Below, in pieces: positions 25,656 to 34,383 of a DNA stretch of 64,000 nt. The position numbers and the translations under genes were made by a program. The notes below the pieces were generated by a model. The model was not told where the DNA came from. It worked only from the letters and a program-made list of their open reading frames with translations, and ran no database searches. The DNA is from Halogeometricum limi (GTDB lineage: Archaea > Halobacteriota > Halobacteria > Halobacteriales > Haloferacaceae). Positions within the stretch are counted from its first letter, which is position 1; each line of letters opens with the position of its first letter. The stretch covers positions 496,001 to 560,000 of the forward strand of contig NZ_FOYS01000003.1 in NCBI RefSeq assembly GCF_900115785.1, written 5' to 3'.

Positions 25656-26909
25656 TCAGACCGGCTTCCCGAACGCGTACACCGTCTGGTGACTCGTCAC
25701 TTCGACGTCGAGGAAGTCGCCGGGTTCGACGCCGTGTTCCGTGGCGTTCTGGACGATTATCTGTCGGTAGGCCTCGTCGCGGCACTTCACGGAGTCGCCC
25801 GTCCCCTCCTGTACGACCATCACCTCGTGCGTCTCGCCGACCATGGCCTCGTACGCCTCGGCGACGACGTCCATCTTCAGGTCGGACATCTCCTTCGAGC
25901 GCTCCTTCTTCACCGTCCCGCCGAGGCCCTTCATCTCGGCGGCGTCGGTGCCGGGTCGCTTCGAGAAGCGCGTGACGTTCACCTTCTCCGGACGAACCTC
26001 GCGGAACAGCGCCATGCTCTGTTCGTGGTCGGCGTCCGTCTCCGTCGGGAAGCCGACGATGAAGTCCGTCGAGAGCGTCCAGTAGTCCAGTTCCCGGTCG
26101 AACGTCTCGACTATCTCGACGAACTTGTCGACGCGGTGCTGGCGGCGCATGTCTTCCAGTACCGTGTCCGACCCCGACTGCACCGGCAGGTGGATGAAGT
26201 TGTACAGGTTCTCGTGTCTCGCGAACACGTCGACGAGTTCCTCGTGGATACCGTGGATGCCGCCGGGGTTCGCCATCCCGAGGCGGACACGGAACTCGCC
26301 GTCTATCTCCGAGCAGATGCGGTCGAGCAGTTCGGGGAGCTTCCGGTCGCCCTCGTCCCAGCCGTAGACGCCGGTGTCTTGGCCGGTGATACGTATCTCC
26401 TTCGCGCCGGCGTGGACGAGTGCGCGGGCCTTCTCGACGTTCTCTTCGACGGGCGGGGAGTCCACCCGGCCCGTCGCGAACTTCGTGATGCAGTACGAGC
26501 AGTTCGACATACAGCCGCGGGCGATGGGGAGGATGCCGACGACGCCGTCCAAGACGGGTTCGGTTCCCGGCCCCGGCGTGGGGCACTCGCCGTTCGTCAC
26601 CGCCGTCGGGACGTCGTCCCAGTGGAGAATCTGGGCGTCGACGCCCTCGTCGCGGAACTCGTCGCCCTGCGCGAGCGCCATACAGCCGGTGACGATGAGG
26701 TCCGCCGTCTCCTTCTCCAACTCTTTGGCCCGTCGGAGCATGTTGCGCTCCGTCTTCTCGACGACCGTACAGGTGTTCATGATGGCGACGTCGGCTCGTT
26801 CGGGTCCCTCGACGCGGTAGTGACCGGCATCGCGGAGCGCGCTCTCGATGGCTCGGCTCTCGCCGCGGTTCGAGGTACAGCCGTACGTCTCGATGTGATA
26901 TCGGGCCAT
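25656..26909 (-). CDS. tRNA N6-threonylcarbamoyladenosine methylthiotransferase (e-MtaB)
   Basis: A 417-residue radical-SAM methylthiotransferase that converts t6A37 to ms2t6A37 in tRNA. The N-terminal UPF0004 domain provides the auxiliary-cluster cysteines Cys11 (ETYGCTSNRGES), Cys47 (MNTCTV) and Cys76 (VTGCMA). The radical-SAM cluster is CMSNCSYC (Cys133, Cys137, Cys140). A TRAM domain closes the protein. Sequence context matches the archaeal/eukaryotic e-MtaB (CDKAL1-like) branch. The ATG at 26907-26909 is used; the frame continues upstream only as antisense of the propeller gene. Confidence 0.93.
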   Translation of the reverse strand: MARYHIETYGCTSNRGESRAIESALRDAGHYRVEGPERADVAIMNTCTVVEKTERNMLRRAKELEKETADLIVTGCMALAQGDEFRDEGVDAQILHWDDVPTAVTNGECPTPGPGTEPVLDGVVGILPIARGCMSNCSYCITKFATGRVDSPPVEENVEKARALVHAGAKEIRITGQDTGVYGWDEGDRKLPELLDRICSEIDGEFRVRLGMANPGGIHGIHEELVDVFARHENLYNFIHLPVQSGSDTVLEDMRRQHRVDKFVEIVETFDRELDYWTLSTDFIVGFPTETDADHEQSMALFREVRPEKVNVTRFSKRPGTDAAEMKGLGGTVKKERSKEMSDLKMDVVAEAYEAMVGETHEVMVVQEGTGDSVKCRDEAYRQIIVQNATEHGVEPGDFLDVEVTSHQTVYAFGKPV

Positions 26910-27026
26910 TCCGTCGTCCTGAGATGATTCGTGCGCGGGCAAAAGGCCGACGGTTGTGCCCGGCGACGCGAGTCGGAGTCGCCCGGACGAAAACGTTGAT
27001 AACACGATAGTGTCAGGAGTCAGTCG

Positions 27027-28256
27027 ATGCCCTCCCACCGCACGTCGACGCGCCGCCGCTTCCTCTCGGCCGTCGGCGCGACGACGCTCGCCGCGTTCGC
27101 CGGGTGTACCGGAACGGCGGACCGCTTCGACGGCACCGTCGGCGACGGCGTCGACGACGTCGAGAACCCCACCGCGGACTGGCCCCTCCCGAACTTCGAC
27201 GCCGCCGCGACGGCGTACAACCCCTCGCCCGTCGGCCCGACCGAGAAGCCCACGGAACGGTGGCGAGTCGACAGCGAGTCCACGCCGACGGCTCGCGTCA
27301 CCGTCGTCGGCGACACCGCCTACGTCCCGACGTGGAACGCCCTCCTCGCGTTGTCCACGAAAGACGGTTCCGAGCGGTGGCGCGTCGGTCCCATCGCGGA
27401 CGGCGAGCGCTCGCCGTCGCCGTACTTCACCGGCGCGTCCGTCTCGAACGGTACCGTCTACGTCGGCACGCACGACGACAGGGGCGTCCTCGCTCTCGAC
27501 GCGGAGACGGGTGAGGAACGGTGGCGCTACCGGAACGACGGGCGCTACTACGCGACCGCTCCGCTCCCGATAGAAGAGGGCGACTACGTCGCGACGGGCG
27601 ACGACAGGGGCCACGTCGCCGTCCTCGACGCCGAGACGGGCGACCCCGAGTGGACGTTCGACGCGTTCGGTGCCGTCGAAGCCCTCGCCGGGTCGCTGAC
27701 GACGCTCTACGTCGGCACCGAGAGCGGCGAGGTGTACGCGCTCTACCGCGGCCGCGGGATGTGGCGACGCAAACTCCCCGGCGCGATTCGCGCGCTCGCC
27801 GCGCAGGGGTCGACGCTCCACGTCGGCACGTTCGGCGGCGGCGTCTTCCGACTGCGAGGCGGCGCACACACCGGGCGGACGGAGTGGCACGCCGAGGACG
27901 GCTTCGTCGCCCACCGCGGGATGTCGCTCGCCGACGGCATCCTCGTCGGCTCCGACCTCGCCCGTTCGCAGGGAATCGAGACGGAGACGGGGCGGGTTCG
28001 CTGGCAGGTGGAGGGCGACTTCGGCACGCCGCCGGCGGCGTCGCACGCGACGGCCTACCTCGGCGGCGGGTCGGGCGTCGTCGCCGTCGCCCTCGACGGC
28101 GGCGTCGGCGTCGAGGACGCGCGAGTGTTCCCGAAGCGCTGGACGTTCTCAACGGATTCGGCCGTCGAGAGCGGCGTCACCGTCGCCGACGACGCGCTCT
28201 TCTTCGCGACGAGCGGACGCGAGCAGGACTCGCCGCGAGTGTACGCGCTGGAGTAG
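27027..28256 (+). CDS. PQQ-like beta-propeller lipoprotein (copy 1)
   Basis: A 409-residue secreted protein. The Tat signal (RRRFLSAVGATTLAAF) ends in a lipobox AGC at about residue 30. The rest consists of repeated propeller blades with the PQQ-type pattern, for example ALSTKDGSERWRVG, ALDAETGEERWRYR and VLDAETGDPEWTFD. Such proteins are anchored outside the membrane and act as scaffolds or assist other surface proteins; there is no evidence for bound PQQ. It is followed 38 bases later by a paralogue of nearly equal length. Confidence 0.85.
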   Translation: MPSHRTSTRRRFLSAVGATTLAAFAGCTGTADRFDGTVGDGVDDVENPTADWPLPNFDAAATAYNPSPVGPTEKPTERWRVDSESTPTARVTVVGDTAYVPTWNALLALSTKDGSERWRVGPIADGERSPSPYFTGASVSNGTVYVGTHDDRGVLALDAETGEERWRYRNDGRYYATAPLPIEEGDYVATGDDRGHVAVLDAETGDPEWTFDAFGAVEALAGSLTTLYVGTESGEVYALYRGRGMWRRKLPGAIRALAAQGSTLHVGTFGGGVFRLRGGAHTGRTEWHAEDGFVAHRGMSLADGILVGSDLARSQGIETETGRVRWQVEGDFGTPPAASHATAYLGGGSGVVAVALDGGVGVEDARVFPKRWTFSTDSAVESGVTVADDALFFATSGREQDSPRVYALE

Positions 28257-28294
28257 CCACCGAACGGAGCGACCGGACGGAGACGAGAAGAGAT

Positions 28295-29518
28295 ATGACG
28301 GACGACGAAAACTCCCGACCGATGCCCTCCAGACGCCACCTCCTCGCCGGTGTCGGCAGTCTCGCGACCGCCGGACTCGCGGGGTGTCTCGACGCGGTGG
28401 ACGACCGCTCCGAGCAGTTCTCCCCGGGGAGCGACCACGCCACCGACTGGCCGATGCCGCGCTACGACGCGGCCCAGACGGCGTTCGCGCCGGACGCCGT
28501 CGCTCCCCGGAACGGCGCGACCGAGCGATGGCGAACCGAGGCGCGGACGCCGAACGGGAGTCCGGTCGTCGCCGGCGGCGTCGTCTACCTGCCTCGCGCC
28601 GCCGGCCTCGTCGCCTACGACGCCGGGAGCGGGGAGGAACGCTGGACGTACGCGCCCGAAGACAGTCCGTGGCCGGGGTCTCCGCTCGTCGTCGGCGACA
28701 CGCTGTACGTCCCGTTCGGGAGCGACATCGGACTCCACGCCATCGACGCGAACACCGGCGAACGACGCTGGTCTCGCGAGGACGTGGACGCTCGCACGAC
28801 GCCCGTGCCCGCCCGAGACGACGACGCCGTCTACGCGGGTTCTCAGCGGACCGGCCTGCACCGCCTCGACGGCGAGACGGGCGAGTCGATGTGGGAACGG
28901 GACGTGTTCGGCGTTCCCTCGGCGCTGGCCTCGGACGCGTTCGGCGGTCTCTTCGTCGGCACCGAAGGCGGCCACGTGTACGCGTTCTCGGACGTGACGC
29001 CGGAGTCGCCGCGCGAGGGGTGGCGCGAGGACGCCGGGAGCGCCGTCGAGTCGCTTCTCCCCACCGACGAGGGCCTCCTCGTCCACACGTTCTCGGACCC
29101 GCTTCGGTGTCGACAGGGCGGCCTCCACGCCGGGAGCGTCCGCTGGGAAGTCGAACAGGAGTACGCCAATAGTCCGCCCGTCCACGCGGGCGTCTGGGTC
29201 TTCAGCGCCGGCTACGACTCGGTCGGGTCGGTCCGCGAGTACGACGCCGCCGTCGGATGGCGAGCGAGCGGTCGGTACGACCGCGCGGCCCCCGTCGCCG
29301 CCGGTGACCGCCTCTACGTCGGCAACGAACGCGGCGTCCACGCGTTCGAACTCTCGGGCGGGACGGGTATCGGGCAGTTCCGACTCGGCGGGAAGCGGTG
29401 GTCGCAGTCGCTGTCGACGACGGTGGAGGGCCTCGCCGTCGGCGACGGCGCGCTGTTCGCGGTGACGAGCGGCGACGACGAGAACCCGGCGGCGTTGGTG
29501 GCGTTCGACCCGCAGTGA
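28295..29518 (+). CDS. PQQ-like beta-propeller lipoprotein (copy 2)
   Basis: A 407-residue paralogue of the previous gene with the same architecture: Tat signal (SRRHLLAGVGSLATAG), lipobox AGC, a DWPMPRYDAAQTAF-type first strand that is DWPLPNFDAAATAY in copy 1, then blades such as AYDAGSGEERWTY and AIDANTGERRWSR. The ATG at 28295 is used because it starts 12 residues before the twin arginines. The pair arose by tandem duplication and is probably cotranscribed. Confidence 0.85.
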   Translation: MTDDENSRPMPSRRHLLAGVGSLATAGLAGCLDAVDDRSEQFSPGSDHATDWPMPRYDAAQTAFAPDAVAPRNGATERWRTEARTPNGSPVVAGGVVYLPRAAGLVAYDAGSGEERWTYAPEDSPWPGSPLVVGDTLYVPFGSDIGLHAIDANTGERRWSREDVDARTTPVPARDDDAVYAGSQRTGLHRLDGETGESMWERDVFGVPSALASDAFGGLFVGTEGGHVYAFSDVTPESPREGWREDAGSAVESLLPTDEGLLVHTFSDPLRCRQGGLHAGSVRWEVEQEYANSPPVHAGVWVFSAGYDSVGSVREYDAAVGWRASGRYDRAAPVAAGDRLYVGNERGVHAFELSGGTGIGQFRLGGKRWSQSLSTTVEGLAVGDGALFAVTSGDDENPAALVAFDPQ

Positions 29519-29527
29519 GTGAGGAGA

Positions 29528-30166
29528 CTACTCCTCGGGGAATCCGGACACGATTTCCACACCGCTGGAAGCACCAATCCGCTCCGCGCCGGCGTCGAAC
29601 ATCGCCATCGCCTCCTCGTACGACCCCACGCCGCCGCTTGCTTTCACCGGCAGGTACTCGGCCATCAGTTCCACGTCTTCGATGGTCGCACCGCCGTCGG
29701 CAAAGCCCGTAGAGGTCTTCACGAAGTCGGCGTCCGCCTGCACGGCGGCCTCACAGGCGCGGCGTTTCTCTTGGTCGGTCAAGAGGGCCGTCTCGATGAT
29801 GACTTTCACCGGGATGGGGACGGCGGCGACGACTTCCGCGATGTCCTCTTCGACGGCGTCGTACTCGTCCGCCTTCAGACGACCGACGTTTATCACCATG
29901 TCCAGTTCGTCGGCGTCGTTCTCCCACGCGTCGACGGCCTCCTCGCGCTTTGCGGCCGTCGAGTGCTGCCCGTGGGGGAAGCCGACGACGGTGGCCAGCG
30001 TCACGTCCGGAGCGTACGCGGCCGCTTCGGCGACGTAGCACGGCGGGATGCAGGCGTTCATGCCGTACTCGGCGGCGTCGTCGAGGACGGACTCCACGTC
30101 CGCGAACGTCGTCTCGGGGCCGAGGACGGTGTGGTCGATGCGTGCGGCGAACTCCGTGCGGTCCAT
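29528..30166 (-). CDS. deoC: Deoxyribose-phosphate aldolase
   Basis: A 212-residue class I aldolase that cleaves 2-deoxyribose 5-phosphate to glyceraldehyde 3-phosphate and acetaldehyde in deoxynucleoside catabolism. The Schiff-base Lys lies in DFVKTSTGF, the second catalytic Lys in PVKASGGV, and the catalytic Asp in [10 protein letters not shown]. The ATG at 30164-30166 gives the standard N-terminus ([12 protein letters not shown]). It lies 3.5 kb from a uridine phosphorylase and 1 kb from a PfkB kinase. Confidence 0.94.
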   Translation of the reverse strand: MDRTEFAARIDHTVLGPETTFADVESVLDDAAEYGMNACIPPCYVAEAAAYAPDVTLATVVGFPHGQHSTAAKREEAVDAWENDADELDMVINVGRLKADEYDAVEEDIAEVVAAVPIPVKVIIETALLTDQEKRRACEAAVQADADFVKTSTGFADGGATIEDVELMAEYLPVKASGGVGSYEEAMAMFDAGAERIGASSGVEIVSGFPEE

Positions 30167-30323
30167 GGCGGCGAAGACGACGACAGGATGTAAAAGCGAC
30201 TCGAATACGCGGGCGTCGTCGGTCTCGCTCGAACGGCAGTGGTGAACGGTACGGGGTCGTCTACGGCGGCTCCGATGTCCGGTTTCCGTAAGGCTTTCAC
30301 GGCCGCCAACCGCCCGAGAGAGC

Positions 30324-31142
30324 ATGGCCATCCTCCCCGAAGGGTTCGCGTTGCCACCGCTTCCGTACCTTCTCGGACTCCTCGTCGCAGTCGGCGTCGT
30401 CGTCGCCGCGGTGAACCGTCGCCGTCCCGCGGTCACGGCCGAGCGAATCCTCGCGTTCACGCCCTGGATGGTCCTCGGGTCTGCCGTCCACGTGCTCTAC
30501 GCCGTCGACGGCCTCCCGGCCGTCCTCCGCCCCCTCGGCGGCACGCCGGCCGTCTACCTCTCCGTCGGCGTCGTCGGCGTCGGGACGTTCGTCGCCGCGG
30601 CGGCGTGGGCCGACGAGATGGTCGTCCCCGTCCTCGCGGGCCTCGGGACGCTCCTCGGCCTCGTCGTCGTCGCCGCCGGCGTCCTCGTCGGACTGTCCGC
30701 CGGCACGCTCTCTCCGCTTCTCCCGACGCTGGGTCTCGTCCTCGCTCTCGTCGTCGCGGCGGCGACGTGGGCCGCCCTCGTCCGCGTCTACCCGGACGCC
30801 GAACTCACCGCGCCGGTCGGCGCACTCGCCGTCTTCGGCCACTCGTTGGACGCCATCTCGACCGCCGTCGGTATCGACCTGATGGGGTTCGCGGAACGAA
30901 CGCCGCTCTCGCGCGAGATAATCGAGTTCGCGGCGACGCTGCCGACGGAACCGTACCTCGGAACGGTGTGGCTGTTCGTCCTCGTCAAACTCGTCCTCGT
31001 CTCGGGTATCGTCGCCCTGTTCGCCGACTACGTCCGCGAGGACCCCGCCGAGGGCTACACGCTCCTCGGCTTCGTCGCCGCCGTCGGTCTCGGACCGGGC
31101 GCGCACAACCTCCTCCTGTTCACGCTCCTCGGCGGGGCGTAG
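30324..31142 (+). CDS. DUF63 family membrane protein
   Basis: A 272-residue archaeal integral membrane protein with about seven to eight hydrophobic helices. Family traits: a [18 protein letters not shown] segment with His and Asp in a helix, and a late [10 protein letters not shown] segment. DUF63 is widespread in euryarchaea and remains functionally unassigned; the His/Asp pairs in membrane helices hint at a transporter or membrane hydrolase. Possibly cotranscribed with the downstream PfkB gene (54-base gap), although the latter has its own TATA box. Confidence 0.85.
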   Translation: MAILPEGFALPPLPYLLGLLVAVGVVVAAVNRRRPAVTAERILAFTPWMVLGSAVHVLYAVDGLPAVLRPLGGTPAVYLSVGVVGVGTFVAAAAWADEMVVPVLAGLGTLLGLVVVAAGVLVGLSAGTLSPLLPTLGLVLALVVAAATWAALVRVYPDAELTAPVGALAVFGHSLDAISTAVGIDLMGFAERTPLSREIIEFAATLPTEPYLGTVWLFVLVKLVLVSGIVALFADYVREDPAEGYTLLGFVAAVGLGPGAHNLLLFTLLGGA

Positions 31143-31158
31143 CGTCGCCGGGGGGCGA

Positions 31159-31165
31159 CTTTTTA
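31159..31165 (+). promoter_or_regulatory. TATA-like element before the PfkB kinase
   Basis: CTTTTTA lies 32-38 bases before the ATG at 31197, slightly farther than average, consistent with a short leader. Confidence 0.35.
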
Positions 31166-31196
31166 CCGCCGGCCCGCCAAACTCACTGAGCTACCT

Positions 31197-32060
31197 ATGC
31201 CACGCGTTCTCTGCGCCGGTCACGTCAACTGGGACGTGACGCTCCGCGTCGATTCGCTCCCCGAACCGGACGGCGAGACGACCGTCTCCTCGCGCGTCGC
31301 CGGCGGCGGCGGCAGTGCGTCCAACGTCGCCGTCGGCCTCTCGGACCTCGGCGTCGACAGTTCCATCCTCGGGAGCGTCGGCGACGACGAACACGGCCGT
31401 CTCGCCCGCGAACAGTTGGGGGAGAGAGGCGTCGACTGCCGACACGTCGTCACCGCACCCGAAGGGGAGACGACGCGCAAGTACGTCGTCGTCGAACCCT
31501 CCGGCGAGGTGATGATGCTAGGTTGTCCGGGGGCGAACGAGGCGTTCATCGCGGCCGACGTCTCCGAAGGGACGCTCCGCGAACTCGACCACCTCCACCT
31601 GACGAGTCAGCGACCCGAGACGGCCACGCGACTGGCCGAACGCGCCGGCGAACTCGGCGTGACGGTCAGTTTCGACCCGGGACGCCGTATCGGCGACCGA
31701 GCCTACGGAACGGCGCTCTCGGCGGTTGACTACCTGTTCTTGAACGACCGCGAAGCCGCACTCGCGCTGGACGCGTTCGACCTGAACGAACAGACGCTCG
31801 TCCTCAAACACGGCCCCGACGGGGCGGAGGTTCGCGTCGACGGCGAGCGTATCGCACACCCGGGCTACCCCATCGACGCCGTCGACACCACCGGCGCGGG
31901 CGACGCGTTCGCCGCGGGGTTCGTCGCCGCTCGCGTCGCCGGCGACGACTTCGAGCGAGCACTGGCCGTCGCGAACGCCTGCGGCGCACTCGTCTCGCGC
32001 GTCCCCGGCGCGCGAACCGACCTCTCGTGGAAACAGGTCGACGCCTTCCTCGGCGAGTGA
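31197..32060 (+). CDS. PfkB-family sugar/nucleoside kinase
   Basis: A 287-residue ribokinase-type kinase. The N-terminal PfkB signature region is GGGGSASNVAVGLSDLG and the C-terminal signature is DTTGAGDAFAAGF with the catalytic Asp in GAGD. Candidate substrates include ribose, ribose 1-phosphate, nucleosides and 2-keto-3-deoxysugars. The gene lies between deoC and udp, which favours a role in pentose or nucleoside breakdown; haloarchaea are known to use PfkB-type ribose-1-phosphate kinases in a pentose-bisphosphate pathway. This particular assignment is inference. Confidence 0.88.
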   Translation: MPRVLCAGHVNWDVTLRVDSLPEPDGETTVSSRVAGGGGSASNVAVGLSDLGVDSSILGSVGDDEHGRLAREQLGERGVDCRHVVTAPEGETTRKYVVVEPSGEVMMLGCPGANEAFIAADVSEGTLRELDHLHLTSQRPETATRLAERAGELGVTVSFDPGRRIGDRAYGTALSAVDYLFLNDREAALALDAFDLNEQTLVLKHGPDGAEVRVDGERIAHPGYPIDAVDTTGAGDAFAAGFVAARVAGDDFERALAVANACGALVSRVPGARTDLSWKQVDAFLGE

Positions 32061-32086
32061 CTGCACCGGGGCCATCTGCCGGACGC

Positions 32087-32092
32087 GTTTTA
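32087..32092 (+). promoter_or_regulatory. TATA box of membrane-protein gene at 32117
   Basis: GTTTTA sits 25-30 bases before the ATG at 32117. Confidence 0.45.
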
Positions 32093-32116
32093 CAGTTCGA
32101 CTCCGTAGCGGAAGCG

Positions 32117-32623
32117 ATGTCGGCGCTCACCACCGGTCTCGCCGGGTCGTTCGAGACGGCGCTCGCGTTCGTCGGGCTGAGTGCGCTCTCCGGATTCGTC
32201 GCGGCGTTAGCGATGGACCTCCCGATGGTGAGCCAAGAAGAGGGGTTCACGCCGGCGTACGTCGCCGCGTCGATACTCCGCGGCACCGACCCGAACGAGG
32301 TGTCCGCCTTCGACGCACACGTCGTCCACCACGGCGCGGGCGTCCTCGCGGGTGTCCTCTACGCCGCCGTCTACTGGATGCTCGCCGCAGTCGTCCCGCC
32401 CGTCGTCGCCGCGGGACCGATTTCGCTCGTTCCGCACGCGCTCGCGACGGCGGCCGTCGTCGGGTTCGTCTACACGGTTTTCGCACACGTCGTCCTCCCG
32501 CGCGGTGCCGAACGCGTCTACGAAGAGCGGTCGACGGCCGTTCGCGGGCAGTGGCTCCGCTCGTCGTTCGTGTTCGGCCTGACGCTCGCAGTCGTGTTGC
32601 CACTCCTCACTGCGGGACTGTGA
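32117..32623 (+). CDS. Four-helix membrane protein, unknown function
   Basis: A 168-residue unrecognised membrane protein with four predicted helices. The loop after helix 1 (MDLPMVSQEEGFTPAYVAASIL) and the start of helix 2 with paired His (HVVHHGAGVLAGVLY) are distinctive; another His/Leu-rich helix carries FAHVVLPRG. The His pair at a membrane helix mouth could bind metal or haem, but there is no family evidence. The ATG at 32117 is placed by the TATA box and by the preceding residues being out of character. Confidence 0.65.
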   Translation: MSALTTGLAGSFETALAFVGLSALSGFVAALAMDLPMVSQEEGFTPAYVAASILRGTDPNEVSAFDAHVVHHGAGVLAGVLYAAVYWMLAAVVPPVVAAGPISLVPHALATAAVVGFVYTVFAHVVLPRGAERVYEERSTAVRGQWLRSSFVFGLTLAVVLPLLTAGL

Positions 32624-32642
32624 ACGGAAGAGCGCGGCGTCG

Positions 32643-33191
32643 TCAGCCGTCTGCGGGGTCCGTCTCGCTCGCTCCCGACCGGAACACGCCGGACTCGGCG
32701 TCAGCGTCGTCGCCGACGTCGTTCCCATCGGCGTCGTCATTCCCATCGCGGTCGTCACCATCGCCGTCGTCGTGCGTCGGAGCGACCCGCGGCCCGAAGC
32801 GCGCGTAGCCGCCGGCGACGACTGCCGACCCGAGGAAGTTACAGGCGACGTCGAGAACGGTGTCGGCCGGCGACCCGGCCATAAAGGCGAACGCGGGTGT
32901 CGCGTACTCGAGAAGCTCCCACGCGCCTGAACAGAGGGCGACGAGGAAGACGACGGACGCGACACGGACGCGCGAGAGCACGAGCCATCCGGTGATGGTC
33001 GCGCCCGCGAGCGTGTGCGTCAGGATGTCCCACCACCACACCGACTCGTAGAGGGGGAGCAAGCCGAGTGTGGCGACGAGCACGGTCACGGCGGCGAGCG
33101 CGCGACGTGTCGCGACGCTCAGGAGTGCGAACCGCCACCTGTGGGGAATGTCGGTCGCGTCGGCTCCGCTCGTGACTGGCGTGAGTGACAT
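32643..33191 (-). CDS. VanZ/YjdF-like membrane protein with acidic tail
   Basis: A 182-residue membrane protein. Residues about 33-135 contain four hydrophobic helices with the pattern typical of VanZ/DUF2238-like proteins: WWWDILTHTLAG, then WELLEYATP, then DTVLDVACNFLGS. The C-terminal 45 residues are very rich in Asp, Gly and Asn (runs such as DDGDGDDRDGNDD), a cytosolic acidic tail. Function is unknown. The ATG at 33189-33191 is selected; the open frame beyond it is Arg/Pro-rich and non-coding. Convergent with the preceding gene (19-base gap). Confidence 0.65.
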   Translation of the reverse strand: MSLTPVTSGADATDIPHRWRFALLSVATRRALAAVTVLVATLGLLPLYESVWWWDILTHTLAGATITGWLVLSRVRVASVVFLVALCSGAWELLEYATPAFAFMAGSPADTVLDVACNFLGSAVVAGGYARFGPRVAPTHDDGDGDDRDGNDDADGNDVGDDADAESGVFRSGASETDPADG

Positions 33192-33651
33192 ACTGGATTG
33201 GAGCGTGTACCGTCGAGTCGGTCGTCCGGCGAGGCGCGTGGCCGAGAACGTGCTCGGTGGCGAACCGGCCGCGACGCGGAGTGGGGGGGGTGTACTCGCG
33301 TCGCGGCGAACCGCCGCACGTTCGATGGCGCACCGCCTACCGTCGCCGGATGACCGCACTGTTCGACCCGGGAAGTTGGTGTACGCAGGGACGAGCGGGG
33401 GAGTGCCCGTCCAGGCGAGGGGGGGATGGGATGGACATCCCGGGTCGACAGTGTTCGACGGCCATCGAGTACGAGGCGGCTATCGGGCTTAGTTATCGGT
33501 CCGATATCGTGACTTTCGCGTCGGTTAAACGGTCCCGAAGCAGCCGTTAGGACGGGGCGAACGAGGTGGATTCGGAGCGCTCTGCCCGTCGGCGGACCGA
33601 CCGTCTCTCGCGGACCGCGTCGTTTTTGGGGCCGTCCCGTGAGGCACGTGT
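33192..33651. other. 460-base gap without a convincing gene
   Basis: No frame here shows acidic composition or G/C-biased third positions; the longest frames give Arg/Ser-rich products. The segment includes a run of eight G (33285-33292), GGGGGGGATGGGATGG near 33420, and A/T-richer sequence at 33488-33532. Only the last part is explained, as the udp promoter (TTTTT at 33623-33627). It may hold a small RNA or be a decayed gene; nothing stronger can be claimed. Confidence 0.4.
33623..33627 (+). promoter_or_regulatory. TATA-like T tract of udp
   Basis: TTTTT lies 25-29 bases before the udp ATG at 33652, the spacing of a haloarchaeal promoter. Confidence 0.35.
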
Positions 33652-34380
33652 ATGGCCAAACAGCCCCACCTCCTCGTCGAAGAAGGTGACGTCGAAGACA
33701 TCGCACTCGTACCCGGCGACCCGGGGCGCGTCGACCGCATCGCGAAGCAGTGTGAGAGCGTCGAAGAAGTCGCGCAGAACCGCGAGTACAAGGTCGTCAA
33801 CGCGACGTACGAGGGCGTCCCGCTCACCATCTGCTCGACGGGTATCGGCTGTCCATCGGCCGCCATCGCCGTCGAGGAACTCTCGCGCGTCGGCGTCGAG
33901 ACGTTCGTCCGCGTCGGCACCATCGGCGCACTGCAGGAACACGTCGAAATCGGCGATATGATCGTCGCGACGGGCGCGGCGAAGGAGGAGGGAACCTCGA
34001 AGCGCTACGAGTCGGAGGTCATCCCGGCCGTGCCGGACTACGACGTGCTGACCGCCCTCGTGGACGCCGCGGAGGCGAACGACGAGGACGTCCACGTCGG
34101 CCCCATCGTCTCCGACGACGCGTTCTACAACGAGTCCGACGAGTACGTGCAGGAGTGGAACGCCGCCGGCCTCCTCGCCATCGAGATGGAGGCGGCCACC
34201 GTCTTCTCGCTCGCGCGCCGGAAGGGCCTCCGCGCGGGCGCTATCTGCACCGTCGACGGCAACCTCGTGAAGGGGACGCAGAAGGGCGCGGACTCCGACG
34301 AGGAACTCCCGGAGAAGGCGAAGAACAACGTCGAACGGGCCATCGCACTGACGCTGGATGCGGTCACTACCCTCGCGTAG
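33652..34380 (+). CDS. udp: Uridine phosphorylase / nucleoside phosphorylase family
   Basis: A 242-residue nucleoside phosphorylase (PNP_UDP_1 family) that would split uridine or a related nucleoside with phosphate to base and (deoxy)ribose 1-phosphate. Visible blocks: PGDPGRVDRIA (phosphate site), STGIGCPSAAIAVEEL, RVGTIGALQ, and the ribose/base region LLAIEMEAATVFSLA with its Glu-Met-Glu. It is followed after 3 bases by the HPP-Usp gene on the same strand, so the two are probably cotranscribed. With deoC and the PfkB kinase nearby it points to nucleoside catabolism. Confidence 0.92.
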   Translation: MAKQPHLLVEEGDVEDIALVPGDPGRVDRIAKQCESVEEVAQNREYKVVNATYEGVPLTICSTGIGCPSAAIAVEELSRVGVETFVRVGTIGALQEHVEIGDMIVATGAAKEEGTSKRYESEVIPAVPDYDVLTALVDAAEANDEDVHVGPIVSDDAFYNESDEYVQEWNAAGLLAIEMEAATVFSLARRKGLRAGAICTVDGNLVKGTQKGADSDEELPEKAKNNVERAIALTLDAVTTLA

Positions 34381-34383
34381 GCG

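Noticed and set aside
25656-28046. A 796-codon minus-strand frame that would extend e-MtaB upstream.
   Set aside because: The extra residues are antisense to the propeller lipoprotein gene. The e-MtaB family begins at ARYHIETYGC, matched by the ATG at 26909.
33185-33550. A 121-codon plus-strand frame in the gap before udp.
   Set aside because: The product is Arg/Gly/Ser-rich with little acidic content and weak codon bias, and no motif is visible.
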